64,000 nt of DNA, from positions 21,267,501 through 21,331,500 of the forward strand of contig BSBM01000047.1 in assembly GCA_027924585.1 (NCBI GenBank), read 5' to 3'. A program made the translations under genes and the position numbers. The notes beneath the pieces were generated by a model. The model did not search any database. It saw only the letters and a program-made list of their open reading frames with translations, and was not told where the DNA came from. This stretch comes from Larix kaempferi (Eukaryota; Streptophyta; Pinopsida; Pinales; Pinaceae). This document shows positions 35,602-47,215 of this stretch, piece after piece. Position 1 is the stretch's first letter; every line of letters starts with the position of its first letter.

Positions 35602-35922
35602 GTTTTACATGTGTTCCATATATGTTGGTGTGCACTATAATGTATAATGCATTGTTTGTGGGGGTGTTCACATAGATTGAGCACATTGTTAAAAAAAATT
35701 TTTTAATAAAACAAATTGACCTAATTGGTGTGGCTCAAAGTGTATTGACACTTTATACATGGTGCATTGCTAAATACCACTCAATTTTCCATTGTGTTTC
35801 ATAATATATAGGCACCATTGGCTTTGCATATGTTTCTTATAAATGCACTGGTCATGTTTAAAGTGTGACATTGTAAATTACTAGTGCATTTTTGTATATA
35901 TGAAGGAATCATTGATAGAGCA

Positions 35923-36390
35923 TCCATATGTATTAAGCACGCCGCTAATATTAAACACATTAATATTCATGGTTTACATTATAATGATGTATCATGCACT
36001 TGTTATGGTGTCTTTAATGTAAAATAACATAGTTAATGGTGTTAGCTATTTTTTAAGGTGCGTTGGTAGTTTTAGACATTTTTTCAAAAATAAATTAATA
36101 AATTAAAATGATCATTTAATCTAAGTAGACACGCGCACGCGCGCGCGCACACACACACACATCCATATGCATTAAGCACGCCACTAATATTCAACACATT
36201 GATATTCATGGTTTACATTATAATGATGTATCATGCACTTGTTATGGTGTCTTTAATGTAAAATAACATAGTTAATGGTGTTAGCTATTTTTTAAGGTGC
36301 ATTGGTAGTTTTAGACATTTTTTCAAAAATAAATTAATAAATAAAAATGATCATTTCATCTAAGTAGACACGCGCATGCGCGCGCACACG
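35923..36390 (+). repeat. two tandem ~240-bp units ending in CA/CG runs
   Basis: Each unit starts ATTAAGCACGCC and includes TATAATGATGTATCATGCAC and a TTAGACATTTTTTC block, ending in a CACGCGCGC microsatellite. Unit boundaries lie near 36163. Copy A has one unit plus a partial microsatellite at 5531-5571. Confidence 0.85.
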
Positions 36391-36406
36391 TGCAGGCGTG
36401 CGCATG

Positions 36407-36459
<53 letters not shown>

Positions 36460-36530
36460 GCACGCACACACGCACACACGCACGCACGCGCACGTGCACG
36501 TGCATGCATGCACGCGCGCACACACACACA
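36369..36530 (+). repeat. CA/CG microsatellite
   Basis: About 160 bases of (CA)n with CGCG, CGCACG and GTGCATGCATGC blocks. An 80-codon Cys/Val/Arg-rich minus-strand frame here is an artefact of the repeat. Such alternating purine-pyrimidine DNA can adopt Z-form. Confidence 0.9.
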
Positions 36531-36614
36531 TGTTCCTTATGAAAGATGTATGTGATTCATAGACATCAATGACCACAAGAGTTGCAACAAGTCGACTTGT
36601 ATAACATTTTGTAG

Positions 36615-37190
36615 GAGAGGAAGAAGGATTTGTACCCTCATCCTATTGTAGTATGGACTCATCTCCAATTGAGGAATGTTTGCCTCCTCAATTTTTATGA
36701 TGAAGCCACGTCGCTATGGGGGAACATGATTTTATTGAGGTAATTGATCCATCATTGAGATCATGCCATGTGTGCCTTTAGGATTGATCTTGATCTATGG
36801 TACCATCCCATAGAGAAGGTAATATACTTCATTATTGGGTTATCTATGAGAGGGGAGAATTTTCCCAATTTCCTTGATCTCTCACGTAACATTCTAAGAG
36901 ATATTCAACGGAATTATTTTCAGAGATATGTGAGTGATGACATTGTTGACTCTAGTCAGTTCCAAGTTGTTAGTGGCTAGTTGGATTTCCATTCTTTTTG
37001 TGCAAAGGAAGTTAGGTGCCTCTTGCTCTTGGTCTCAACAATGGAACATTACACCAGTAATGGGAAACACAAATTTTCCCTCTATAATACTATGTTGATT
37101 GTTTATTGTAGAGAATTACATGTATTAGGTGGTGTGTCAGCTTTTGTGATAGTTTTATTTAGCTCTAGATCAATGTCACTTGATATTTGA
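36615..37190 (+). pseudogene. unknown conserved frame, copy B
   Basis: Counterpart of 5949-6524, with the same frame and the same stop positions. Most of the encoded residues are unchanged; differences include RKEDFPHF against RGENFPNF and QWNYVQRY against QRNYFQRY. The TTTTGTAG acceptor-like sequence before the first block is also kept. No family recognised. Confidence 0.4.
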
Positions 37191-37766
37191 GGGGAGGATG
37201 AGTTTCCCTCTTGGTTCTAAGATATTTTCTTTATTTTTTGAGAGGTTTATGATTGTTAGGTTATCATCTAACCTCCTTCATCCTAGTTTGAGGAATGATG
37301 TGCATATGAGCATGTGGAAGAAGATGATTCCCATGAGGGGATAGCTGAATCTATGATGTAGGATCATTCCAGAGGTACTACAGATGCTTGCAAGTGAGGT
37401 TGAGCACACCATGGATCTTTTGCAGGACACATATGTAAGGTTAGATTTACGATAATGTACTTATACCCTTTTTACCTTGGATGAGCCACCGGATTCTAGA
37501 GGTAATATTAATGTTATGTCATGATTGATCTAGTTTCATTTGTTTTCATCTTATTTTATGCACATATAATTTATTGTAACATTTTATTTAAATTTTCTAA
37601 TTAATTTTTACTATTATTTTGCATATATTCACAGTTTTTTTGGGTGGTGCCTCTTCAATGAGATGAGGAAATTGTGGAGGTAGAGGAGCTAACTTACTAT
37701 GTAGAGACAAGGCATGTGACATAGGTGAGAGAGTGATTCCATGGTGAGGGTTATTATTCTCTAACA

Positions 37767-38398
37767 CCCCCCATAATCCAAAGTAGGTGAAATTAATGTA
37801 AAATAAAATTGGGCCCCAACAATTTTCAACCATGTTAGGTATCCAATGTACAAAAGGATGCTCTAAAATTGATAAAGAGGTAAAATATCATGGGAACACC
37901 CCCCCTCCTGAAAATGAGAATGAGAAGGATAATGAGTATGCTCAGAGGATGTCTTCAATCCCAAGGAATATCGCAACTGGGTGAACTGCTTCTTGGTAAA
38001 GGCCTTTATGAATATGTATGCAAACTTTTGTGAGCCCATTTTTCTCTTGGAATGAATGTGAGCCCTTTCATGAGATCCAAACACTTTGAAGTGCTTGAAT
38101 ACCGATTCTTAGCCACTCCATGCTTTAAATGTAGGAAACCCTTTGAAGCCTTTATGAGGAACTCTAAGAATTGTTGGAGCAAAAGATGTAGAAATTGAGC
38201 TAAGTGAAGAGACATTCTTAAGATCTTTTTCAATGAGAAATTTATTTGTGACAAGTTCTCCTTTAACTATGTGATACTTTTGAAGTTATGTATTATCTCT
38301 AAGATCTTGATCTTGAAAATGTTCTCCAATACAAAGTAAAAATCTATTAATCATGTCTTCTTCTAGGCATGTAAAAGTATCTTCCTCAACTGAATGAG
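37767..38398 (-). pseudogene. copia remnant, 3' part (split by Tekay)
   Basis: Matches 7098-7735: polypurine tract and RNase H tail (AYIFIKAFTKKQFTQLRYSL). It is cut at 38398 by the gypsy insertion and resumes at 51925. ATGAG at 38394-38398 is the left target copy. Confidence 0.8.
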
Positions 38399-41111
38399 TG
38401 TAGTGCTCTGGTTTTTACAGCAGAGCACTGAGTAAAATTTCAGAGTTAATATTCTACGTATTAAACTTTGTCAGGTGTATGGGAGTAAATTTCTAACAAT
38501 TACTATGCGTCTAAATGATATTTAGTGTACTGTCGTGTTTTTATCAACCTTACATTCGTAATTGAAAATAAACAAACAAATCAATATTTTCTTTTAAACA
38601 ATCAGGTTCCAGCATAAGAATATGTTTCACAACTTAGTAAATTAGTAAATAGCAAGTTATGCATGTTTACAGTAAGTTTTAGCATAATAATCAAATAACG
38701 TAAATAACAAGGAAATTACATGATGCTGATGATAACCGTAGGTTGTATAACCTCTTAGACAGCCAAAATGAAGTGTCCACCCTACCGACCAGCTATTATC
38801 TTGCTGGCCCTTGGAAATCAAAGGATTTCCAAGCCCCCGAGCCCACAATCTGATAATCTCGAGAGCAGTCCTCTCTTCAGTTCTCCAAACTTTCTGTTCT
38901 CCAAACTTTCTTTTCTTCCCCAAAAACCTCCCCCCTTTTACTCCAAGCTCTCCCCCTCTATATACTTTCCCTTCCTCGAGAATATCTTGGGCTTACTCCA
39001 CCGCCCCAAAATCCCCCTCTCGAGCCCCTCAACATTTACCCCTATCACCAGTTCATTCATACACGGTTCTTTATAAAAATGTATAATTAATTACTCTCAT
39101 GGAAAATTTATTTGGTTTTGGATTGACGGTCGTAAGTATTTATTACGGTGGGAATTATCACCCAAAGGTTATCCATTCGGGACAAGGTTTATTAATTACA
39201 AGTCTTTTCACCAAACCTTGTATTTATTGTTATTGAGGTAATTAATAAAATTTATATAAATATTTGACCCCTTTCAACTTGGACATGGCGTGTCTTAAGG
39301 GTCTACCTTATCCGTCGAGATCACTTATCTTGAGATTTTAAATTCTACGATTCATATTAAATAATTAAATAGTAATAACCCATTTCCCATCACATCACGT
39401 TCATTCCAAAAATAGTTATCCTATTATGTCTAACTTAGAAATGTAAAATAATCACATTCTAATCATTCATTAATCAATATTTAAATTTCACCTATGTTGC
39501 AATTGTTACGACATGGGTAGTAATATTATTAAAATAAATTTTAGGTAATAATATTAATTAAATCCCCATAAGGTAATAATAATGGTGAATTTAATAAAGA
39601 TGTCTTTTACATCATTTGTTTATCACATGAGTACCCTAACATCTACATAGTATCATCGTTCTTCTAAACAAAGCACCCTTAAGTGCTTAAACAACCTTAC
39701 TAATTAACTAAACAGTACCATTACCTTATTTACAACAATTCTCAGACGACAATGTTAACTGATGACACTTGTCTCAATTGTATATAACAATGTTTACCAA
39801 AGGGTAATGCGTATCTTAATTGACTTGTTTTACACATCTTAGATAACTTTATATCCATTATCTGAATTCGGTCAATGCATGATTAACCTAATTACTTATG
39901 ACAACTTATACATTTATTCAATATGTTAAGTGTTTGTATATCGATACTAGTGTACATGTGCAAGGTGTGCATGCGTGGCCAGCGCATGCACAGATCATAA
40001 ATGTACTATAGACAAACCCCATCCCGCCTATGCACACCTGCTAACTAATAGTAGTATTTACCCCCATGTAGAAGAACAAACATAATATATATAGTACAAT
40101 TACTTCAACATTCACAGTTATTTAACAGTTAGTTCTTTACGATTTCACATCATTATCTTTATCTTTACATTAGTTTAATCAATCATGTACAAGGAAGGGT
40201 ACCTACTACCACTAACTCAGAATCAAGGAATACTAAACCCTCAACAGTACTAACTAACACATCCTCCCATCATAACCTACGTCCAGCATCCTCCCTATCC
40301 TCCCTCTGCTAGTACAAAAGTGGATGTCGGACTCACCGATCTGACCACATAGAACTTGAGAGCGATAGCGTCGGCTGAACAGTGGACCTATCCTCCCCTA
40401 GCAGGCATCCGACCATCGTCATCACAAGAACATGGGGAGTGTGTCTCAGCACGGCCCTCCCACGACCTCGGGTCTCATGGAAACATAGGGTGGGAAACAC
40501 ATCCATCCCTCTCAACATACTGGGCCTACGCCCTTATCAACTCATACTTTGCTGCTATCGGGATTATCAGTTTGTGTTATCGTATCCTCATTTTGGCTGC
40601 TAAGGTTTGCTGTATGAACATGTTTTTCCTTTCCAATATATATCAGATCAAGTAACTGGCTATCCCATAGCCCTTGTGTCCTGTAGGTTAGTATTTTGCA
40701 AAATACAATTTATAGAAAGCATTTTCCATTGATCGCCAATTGATCCATGTTATCATTTTATTTCATGTAACCTTTTTAGCTCATCATAGATGCGTATGAC
40801 ATATAACATTTCAGTAATTCATATAAGAAGATGGTATCCACGTACCGAATCATATATTTCACATTTCATTAATGAAAACATATAAACATATACTGCAATC
40901 GTAAAATAAGGAAATCATATGATAATCATGACATCATAACCGCATAACATAGTAACATCATAATCATGGTGAAATCATAAAACAGAGTAACATCATATAA
41001 TGAGGTCTAATATAGTTTACTCAGTTGAGCTGAGTTCAACAGAATATATAAGAAATAAAGTATGGTGTATCTAACTAATAAATATGCCGAATCAAAAATA
41101 TGGGCGTTACA
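38399..41111 (-). repeat. 3' LTR of Tekay-like element
   Basis: 2713 bp, from TGTAGTGCTCTGG to GGGCGTTACA on the plus strand. It differs from its partner by about one or two bases per hundred by eye, so the insertion is young. Open frames of 60-102 codons in it recur in the other LTR because of this identity and are not genes. Confidence 0.95.
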
Positions 41112-41130
41112 TACACCCACCCTTCGGGAA
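41112..41130 (-). other. polypurine tract of Tekay-like element
   Basis: On the minus strand this reads GAAGGGTGGGTGTAT directly before the 3' LTR. It would prime plus-strand DNA synthesis. Confidence 0.65.
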
Positions 41131-41150
41131 ACTTCGTCCCGAAGTTATGG

Positions 41151-43295
41151 TCAAAATAGTGAGGGAAAATCTTGACGCATGGTCTCTGCGTCCTCCCAGG
41201 TAGCAGACCCTGGGCTGTACTTGTCCCATTGGACCTTAACCTGGTCCACATGGCGACTACGGAGCTGTCGAACCCTACGATCAAGTATACATAATGGTTC
41301 GACCCTGAAGGTTCCCTCGTCCGAGACCTGCAATTCCTTCCAATGAATTTCGTGAGTCTCATCAGCTATGTAATGTCGTAATACAGAAACATGAAATACA
41401 TTATGAGTTTTATGCAAGTGGGGTGGCAGCGGAAGACGATAAGCAACTGGTCCGATTTTCTGAAGAATCTCAAATGGACCTATAAAGCGAGGTGACAACT
41501 TGGTACCCTTCCCAAACCGAATGGTACTTTTATTTGGTCTGATGCGAATAAATACACGATCCCCTACTTTATAAGTTCTATCTGATCTGTGTGCATCAGC
41601 GTAACTCTTTTGCCTATCCTGTGCTTCCTTCAGCCGCTGCCTAATCTGTAACACTTGCTCCTCCATTTCCTGAATCAATTCAGGCCCAATTAAAACTCGA
41701 TCCTCTAACCTGTCCCAACTAAGTGGTGTCCTGCACGGCCTCCCATACAATGCCTGATATGGAGGCATACCAATGGAGCTGTGATGACTATTGTTGTATG
41801 CAAACTCCACTAAAGGAAGATATTTCTCCCACTGTGTCTGTTGATCCATAACATACATCCTAAGCATGTCCTCCATCACTTGATTTACCCTCTCTGTCTG
41901 TCCATCTGTCTCGGGGTGATAAGCTGAGCTTAAGTTCAACTGTGTCCCTAATGCTGACTGCATGCTTGTCCAAAATCTGGAGGTGAACTTAGGGTCTCTG
42001 TCAGAGATTATCTTTTTAGGAATTCCATGAAGATGTACAATCTCATTTATGAATACCCTTGCCACATTTGTCATATCATAGGTGTCTCTGACTGGAATGA
42101 AGTGAGCACATTTGGTCAGTTTGTCGACTACCACCAAAATAACATTATGTCTCATAGATGTGAGTGGTAATCCTACAACGAAGTCCATGGAAATGAATTC
42201 CCATTTAGTCATAGGAATATCAAGTGGTTGTAGGAGACCGGCCGGGTGATGATGATCTGCCTTAACTTGTTGACACTCAAGGCACTTCGAAACAAAATCC
42301 ACTACATCCATCTTCATACCTGGCCAGAAGAAGAGTTGCTTCATGTCAGTATACATCTTCTTCACCCCTGGGTGCGCACAGTAATGCGATCTAAGGGCCT
42401 CTCTAAGGATTGTTTCCCTGATATCACCTTCCTTAGGAACATACATCCTTCCCTGATACCGCAACAATCCATCTTCCTCAAGATGGTATCCATCATACTT
42501 CAATTCTTGTTCCTTTCCATTCTGAATAGCTGAGGTTACTTTTAGGTACCAACTATCGCCCAATAGTTGTCCTAGTACTCTTTCTCTCAAGTCCACCTTC
42601 AAGGGAATTAAGGAGAAAAGTCTCGGCCTTCGGCTTAGAGCGTCTGCCACCACATTCTCCTTTCCTTTGATGTAAGAGATACCAAAGTCATACTCACTCA
42701 TGAACTCACTCCATCGCCGTTGCCTAGCATTCAAATCCCTTTGGGTAAAGATGTACTGCAAGCTCTGATGGTCTGTTTTAAGGGTGAAGCTTCTACCAAC
42801 TAGGTAGTGCCTCCATAATTTTAGTGCCAACATTACTGCTGCCAATTCTAGATCATGCGTGGAATACTGCTCTTCATGAGGTTTCAACTTTCGAGATGCA
42901 TAAGCTATTACCCCACCTTCCTGCATCAACACCGCTCCTAGTCCTTGCTTCGAGGCGTCGGTGCATACCATGAAATATTTATCCATGTCTGGTACCCGCA
43001 AGATCGATGCACTTGTCAACAATCTTTTAAACTCTGTAAAAGCGGCATTGCATTCATCGGTCCATTCATACCGGATTCCCTTGCGTTGCAAGGTGGTAAT
43101 AGGTTTTGCAATTTTAGAAAATCCTTCCACAAACCTCCGGTAATAGCCTGCTAACCCCATGAAGCTGCGCACCTCATGAGCATTCCTTGGAATTGGCCAA
43201 TCTTCAATCGCCTTTACCTTTTCCGGGTCTACAGAGATCCCTTCACCTGAGATGATGTGTCCAAGTAGTGAATCTCTTTTTGGAAGAAGGAACAC
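41151..43295 (-). pseudogene. gypsy pol: RT end, RNase H, integrase, chromodomain
   Basis: A 714-codon open frame. Residues 1-100 are the end of RT ([20 protein letters not shown]). RNase H spans about 105-222 with D112, E150 and D175. The integrase HHCC zinc site is H304, H308, C338, C341, and the core triad is D371, D432, E468 with the D35E spacing. A C-terminal GPF/chromodomain region covers about 600-714 ([28 protein letters not shown]). Catalytic residues are all present. The frame has no real start: it is separated from the upstream gag-RT frame by a frameshift near 43258-43265 and a stop at 43301-43303. Confidence 0.9.
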
Positions 43296-43300
43296 TTTGA

Positions 43301-45007
43301 TTATTTACCATAAAGTTTATGTTCCCTTAAGCATGTCAAGACTAACCACAAGTGTTCCTCATGCTCCTTCTCATTCTTAGAATATATAAGAATATCATCT
43401 AAGAAGACCTGAACAAAGCGGTCCAAGTATTTTCGGAAGACCCCATTCATGAGGCTCATGAATACAGCTGGAGCATTGGTCAAACCAAATGGTACCACTA
43501 CAAACTCGTAATGCCCAAATCGAGTTAGAAAGGCAGTCTTAGGAATGTCGCCTTCCTTGATCCTCAACTGGTGATACCCTGATCGTAAATCAATCTTTGA
43601 GAAGACTGACGCACCTTTCATTTGATCAAAGAGGTCATCAATTCTTGGTATGGGATACCTGTTCTTCACTGTGGCTTTGTTCAAATCTCTGTAATCTATG
43701 CACAGTCGCAGGGATCCATCCTTCTTCTTAACGAAGATCACTGGTGCTCCCCACGGCGAGATACTAGGTCTAATCAGTCCCAAATCTAGCAACTCTTTTA
43801 ACTGGATTTGTAACTCACGGAGCTCTGGAGTTGTCATTCTATACGGAGTTTTTGAGATAGGTTCTGCACCAGGTTTTAGTTCGATTGTGAAATCAAGCTC
43901 TCTTTCTGGAGGTAGTCCTGGCAATTCCCTCGGAAAGACATCCTTGAACTTGGAAAGTACTGGGTAAGAATTCAAGGAAGGTCCTTTACTATCGCTCACG
44001 GCCTCCACTACGAACAACTGGCATCCTTGTCTTAGGCACCGCTTAGCTTTCACCATAGAGATGAAACGAAGGGATATCTTCCTCTTCAAGCCTTGGATTT
44101 GAATTTTCCTTCCCTCGTCATCAAGGCACAACACCATATTCGCATAGCAGTCTATGAAAGATCTATGGTCTTCTAACCAATCCATGCCAATAATGAGGTC
44201 ATAAGTCCCCAAATTGGTGACATAAGCATCCAACTTAGTGGTGCACACTCCTAAGTCAACCTCACAACTTCTCACTTTAAGACCTACTGTTTGCTTAGCT
44301 CCTGAAGCCATTTCAACCAGTTTGAAATCATCGTGCTCGTAGGCTGCCAACCCACATTTATCTAATGCAAATGGTGAAATAAAACTATCAGTTGCTCCTG
44401 GATCAAACAAAATTTTAAGTTTGACATTGTTTACATTACCAGTGGATTCTACTACGGTAGACTGATGTTCTGCTTGGTGGTTATGAACCGCTGCATGAAT
44501 CCGATGACTGTTACCCGAACTATCGATGGGTGCTTTTCCTCCCCTATACCTACTGCTTGACTGACCCTTGGGACAATCTCGCTGGAAATGAGGACCTCCG
44601 CATCCCCAACAAGAGAGATTGGGAGGGGCTTGCATGTTGCTCGAAGGAATCCTCTGAGATGAGTTCCTTCCCCTGGTTCCTCTAAAACCCCTTGCTCCTC
44701 TATAGGAACTTCCTTGTGTACGTCCCTGGCTTTGGTGGGTTGCGGACGATGCCTGCGAGATTGAGTTAACTGAAGTATTACCCCTCGGTGTGAACCTGTT
44801 ACCGTAAGGAGGAGGTCTAGATTGTCCTCCCCTGAAGTAAGGATGTGATGCCTTCCCTGAAACATACTGATTGGTTCCTGTCAACTTACTACCCCCTTTT
44901 CCATCTGACATATCAGCTGCATAACGAGCATACTCAACTGCCATGGCAACTGAAGTCAGCTTCCACATCCGCACAGCAGCTCTAATCTTGTAGTTAAGTC
45001 CATACAC
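43301..45007 (-). pseudogene. gypsy gag C-terminus, protease, RT
   Basis: A 568-codon frame continuing the gag frame after a stop at 45020-45022. Zinc knuckle C133-C136-H140-C145 ([15 protein letters not shown]2CX3HX4C). Protease motif at 201-210 ([10 protein letters not shown]), with DPG in place of DSG as in some Tekay members. RT from about 400, with [11 protein letters not shown], catalytic D473 in [10 protein letters not shown], and D537/D538 in [12 protein letters not shown]. It ends at TAA 43301-43303 inside the RT thumb/connection, just before the frameshift to the next frame. Confidence 0.9.
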
Positions 45008-45019
45008 AAAACGCTCTAC

Positions 45020-45670
45020 CTAACAATCATCTGCATCTAGGTAAGGAACATATTTTACTAGTTCCATAAACCGAGATTCATACTCCTCCACTGTCTTGTC
45101 TCCCTGTACTAAGGCATGGAGTGCACCTGCCTGTTCTTCCTTGTAATAATTTGGCAAATACTTCATGTGGAACCTCTCCTCGAACAGTTCCCAAGAAGTT
45201 GTAAGAGGAGTAAGGTGCAACTGCTTCTCGAGGTCTGACCACCAATTCAAAGCATCACCTTTAAGCTGAAAGACGGCCATCCTAGCCTTGGAACTAGATG
45301 TGTACTCATTCAATGCGAAGCATCTCTTCATGCCTTCCATCCATGCCTCTGAATGCTTACCGGGTCGTCCTCCTGAAAACTCAGGAACCTTTATCTTTTG
45401 TAACTCCCTCGATATGTCCTGAAGCGGTTCCAGTCTTGGGCCATGTGCCCTTTCAGAGTTCTCTCGACTCACTTGAGTGGTTTCCACCTCGATGGCCCTT
45501 TCCGACTGCATGTTCATCGTGGTCATAATAGCCTCCAAAGACCTCATTATGATCTGCATTTCTGGTGTTGAGGTTGGTTGTGGCGGTGTTGGCGGCGACG
45601 ACGGTGGCGGAGGTGGCGGTGACGGTGGTCGACCTTGACCCCGACCTCGACCTCTGCATGTTGTTACCAT
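45020..45670 (-). CDS. gypsy gag N-terminal part
   Basis: 216 codons from ATG at 45670. The N-terminus is GRGRGQGRPPSPPPPPP. The Retrotrans_gag core includes KIKVPEFSGGRPGKHSEAWM, GDALNWWSDLEKQL and FEERFHMKYLPNYYKEEQ. It ends at TAG 45020-45022. The same frame continues without shift into the 568-codon frame, so the full product would need this stop read through or repaired. Gag forms the particle that packages element RNA. The stop sits within the gag core, so it looks like a mutation and not a programmed gag-pol junction. Confidence 0.85.
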   Translation of the reverse strand: MVTTCRGRGRGQGRPPSPPPPPPSSPPTPPQPTSTPEMQIIMRSLEAIMTTMNMQSERAIEVETTQVSRENSERAHGPRLEPLQDISRELQKIKVPEFSGGRPGKHSEAWMEGMKRCFALNEYTSSSKARMAVFQLKGDALNWWSDLEKQLHLTPLTTSWELFEERFHMKYLPNYYKEEQAGALHALVQGDKTVEEYESRFMELVKYVPYLDADDC

Positions 45671-46823
45671 GATAGTTCCTGAGTTTTTGAAATAAAATCA
45701 TATCCTTAGTTGTTCAATCAAATATACGCGGAACTAAAATTTAGGTATTCATACACTTATACTTATGCGTAAGAAATAACTTGCATCATGAGATAACAAA
45801 TTGTCAGGATTAGCGCAGTAAAATCTATAGTCGTTTTTACTAAACAATTTTTGTCATGGTGTTCAGCTCGTCATGCTGATCTTAACGGTGTCTTGTTTTT
45901 GAAATTTCAGGTCTCTCTCATCCCTTCAACTAGGAGTTGAAATCTCGGCAAATTTTATATTTTATTTTATTTTATTTTTATTTTATAAGAAATCAAATAA
46001 ATAACTAGAATTTTACTAATCCTAACATGAAATGTAAACCATAATTAATTAAACCATAATTCATATTAATTTTTAATTCTAATTATAATTCATGTAATAA
46101 TCACTAAAGTGAAATTATGGTTTTGTTAAATTTTAACTAATTGATAATTGTGCTAATAAATTTAACCAAATTTAATTTCACCAAACAACAAAAAAATAAC
46201 TTTAAATTATTTTAAAGTTTTCGAATAATTGACAACATTGAATTATAATAATTAATTTAAATTTTTAACAATTTTAATCAATTACCAAATTTAGATAATT
46301 TTAATTTGTTCGAATAATACTAACCTACCCCTAAGATCTTCATGGGCCCGTCCCGCCCTTGTATGAGGCCCACGCGTCCTCCTACTGCCATGAGAAGAAG
46401 CATGAAGGCACGTGGTCTCTCCACGCACCCCACCACCATGCGAGAGTGGGGGAACCCTAAATAGGGTCAATCCCCAAGACGCGGCCATTTTGCCTTCTCT
46501 TTCTGAGTTTTTGCTCTGCAACTCCGCCAGGGAAAGTGGTTCAGCTCCGTCTGATTTCAGGTATAATCTCCACCTGGTTCCTTTTAAATTGGTAGTTTTC
46601 CTTTCCTGCGCGCGACCATTCGTTGAAAATAGAAATGTTGAATTTAAAACTGGCTATGTTTTTAGAAATTGAAAGCTGAAACCTAAGACAACTTTTCTGA
46701 GTTTCTATTTGCAGAACTACAAAATATTAGGTGGTTGGATTGCCTCACGACTTGGGTACCTTGAGCCCGTAATGTGCACTATACGGAAAGTGTACGCCTG
46801 AAAAATGAACCCTCTTCAGTTTC
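45671..46823. other. Tekay leader, gag-proximal part
   Basis: No gene supported. A very AT-rich part (45940-46310) is followed by a GC-richer part at 46330-46560 (CCCGTCCCGCCCTTG, GGGGGAACCCTAAATAGGG). This could be 3' flank or other captured sequence next to the mTERF fragment, since it is unlike the neighbouring AT-rich leader. Confidence 0.45.
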
Positions 46824-47215
46824 TTAGCCATAATCACTTTCCTCCTCGTCGTCTTCTGAAAATCTTTCTTTTTGTGCCGATTCTAATGGTCCACCCGAAC
46901 TTAAAGATGGCTCCATTTCCTCAATTTTAATGTACTCGGCATCCAGTCTTTCTGCAAACTTCTCATCACTACAGCTTAGGAACCATGATAAACTGCATTT
47001 TATTCCCTTCCTTGATAATTTCCGATATCGAGGTTTGATTCTAGTTTCTAAGCTATAAGTGAAGTAAGCAGGAAGATCTATGAGGTCTTTTAATCATCTG
47101 TTCATTTCAAGCCTGAAATAATTGAAACTGAATGTCATAACATCCATATTGAGGGCAAGCAACTGAGGGTTAATGGCGTTCAGACCAGGTAACAAAGGAA
47201 TGCTTGCTAGCGAGC
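46824..47215 (-). pseudogene. captured mTERF C-terminal gene fragment
   Basis: Minus-strand reading from about 47215 gives INPQLLALNMDVMTFSFNYF, then (after an in-frame TGA at 47094-47096) LKDLIDLPAYFTYSLETRIK, then PRYRKLSRKGIKCSLSWFLS and CSDEKFAERLDAEYIKIEEM. It ends in an acidic tail SEDDEEESDYG before TAA at 46824-46826. This is the characteristic C-terminus of plant organellar mTERF proteins (the SLExRIKPR, CSL and SDEKF blocks, with an acidic tail as in mTERF4-type members). mTERFs regulate organelle transcripts. The fragment lies in the same orientation as the retrotransposon genes and is not part of any element protein. Confidence 0.85.

Larger units (their letters stand above)
33518..37766 (-). 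repeat. LTR-like region in copy B
   Basis: Counterpart of 4503-7097, from the primer-binding-like site at 33506-33517 to the polypurine tract at 37767. About 34330-35920 has no match in copy A and is AT-rich, with frequent short GTGCATT-type echoes and a SINE at 35363-35590. No gene is supported outside the unknown frame at 36615-37190. Confidence 0.5.

Noticed and set aside
36334-36576. 80-codon minus-strand frame rich in Cys, Val and Arg
   Set aside because: It is a translation of the CA/CG microsatellite.
38657-39086. Frames of 88-102 codons, repeated at 49539-49893
   Set aside because: They recur only because both lie in the identical Tekay LTRs; no known domain, LTR position.
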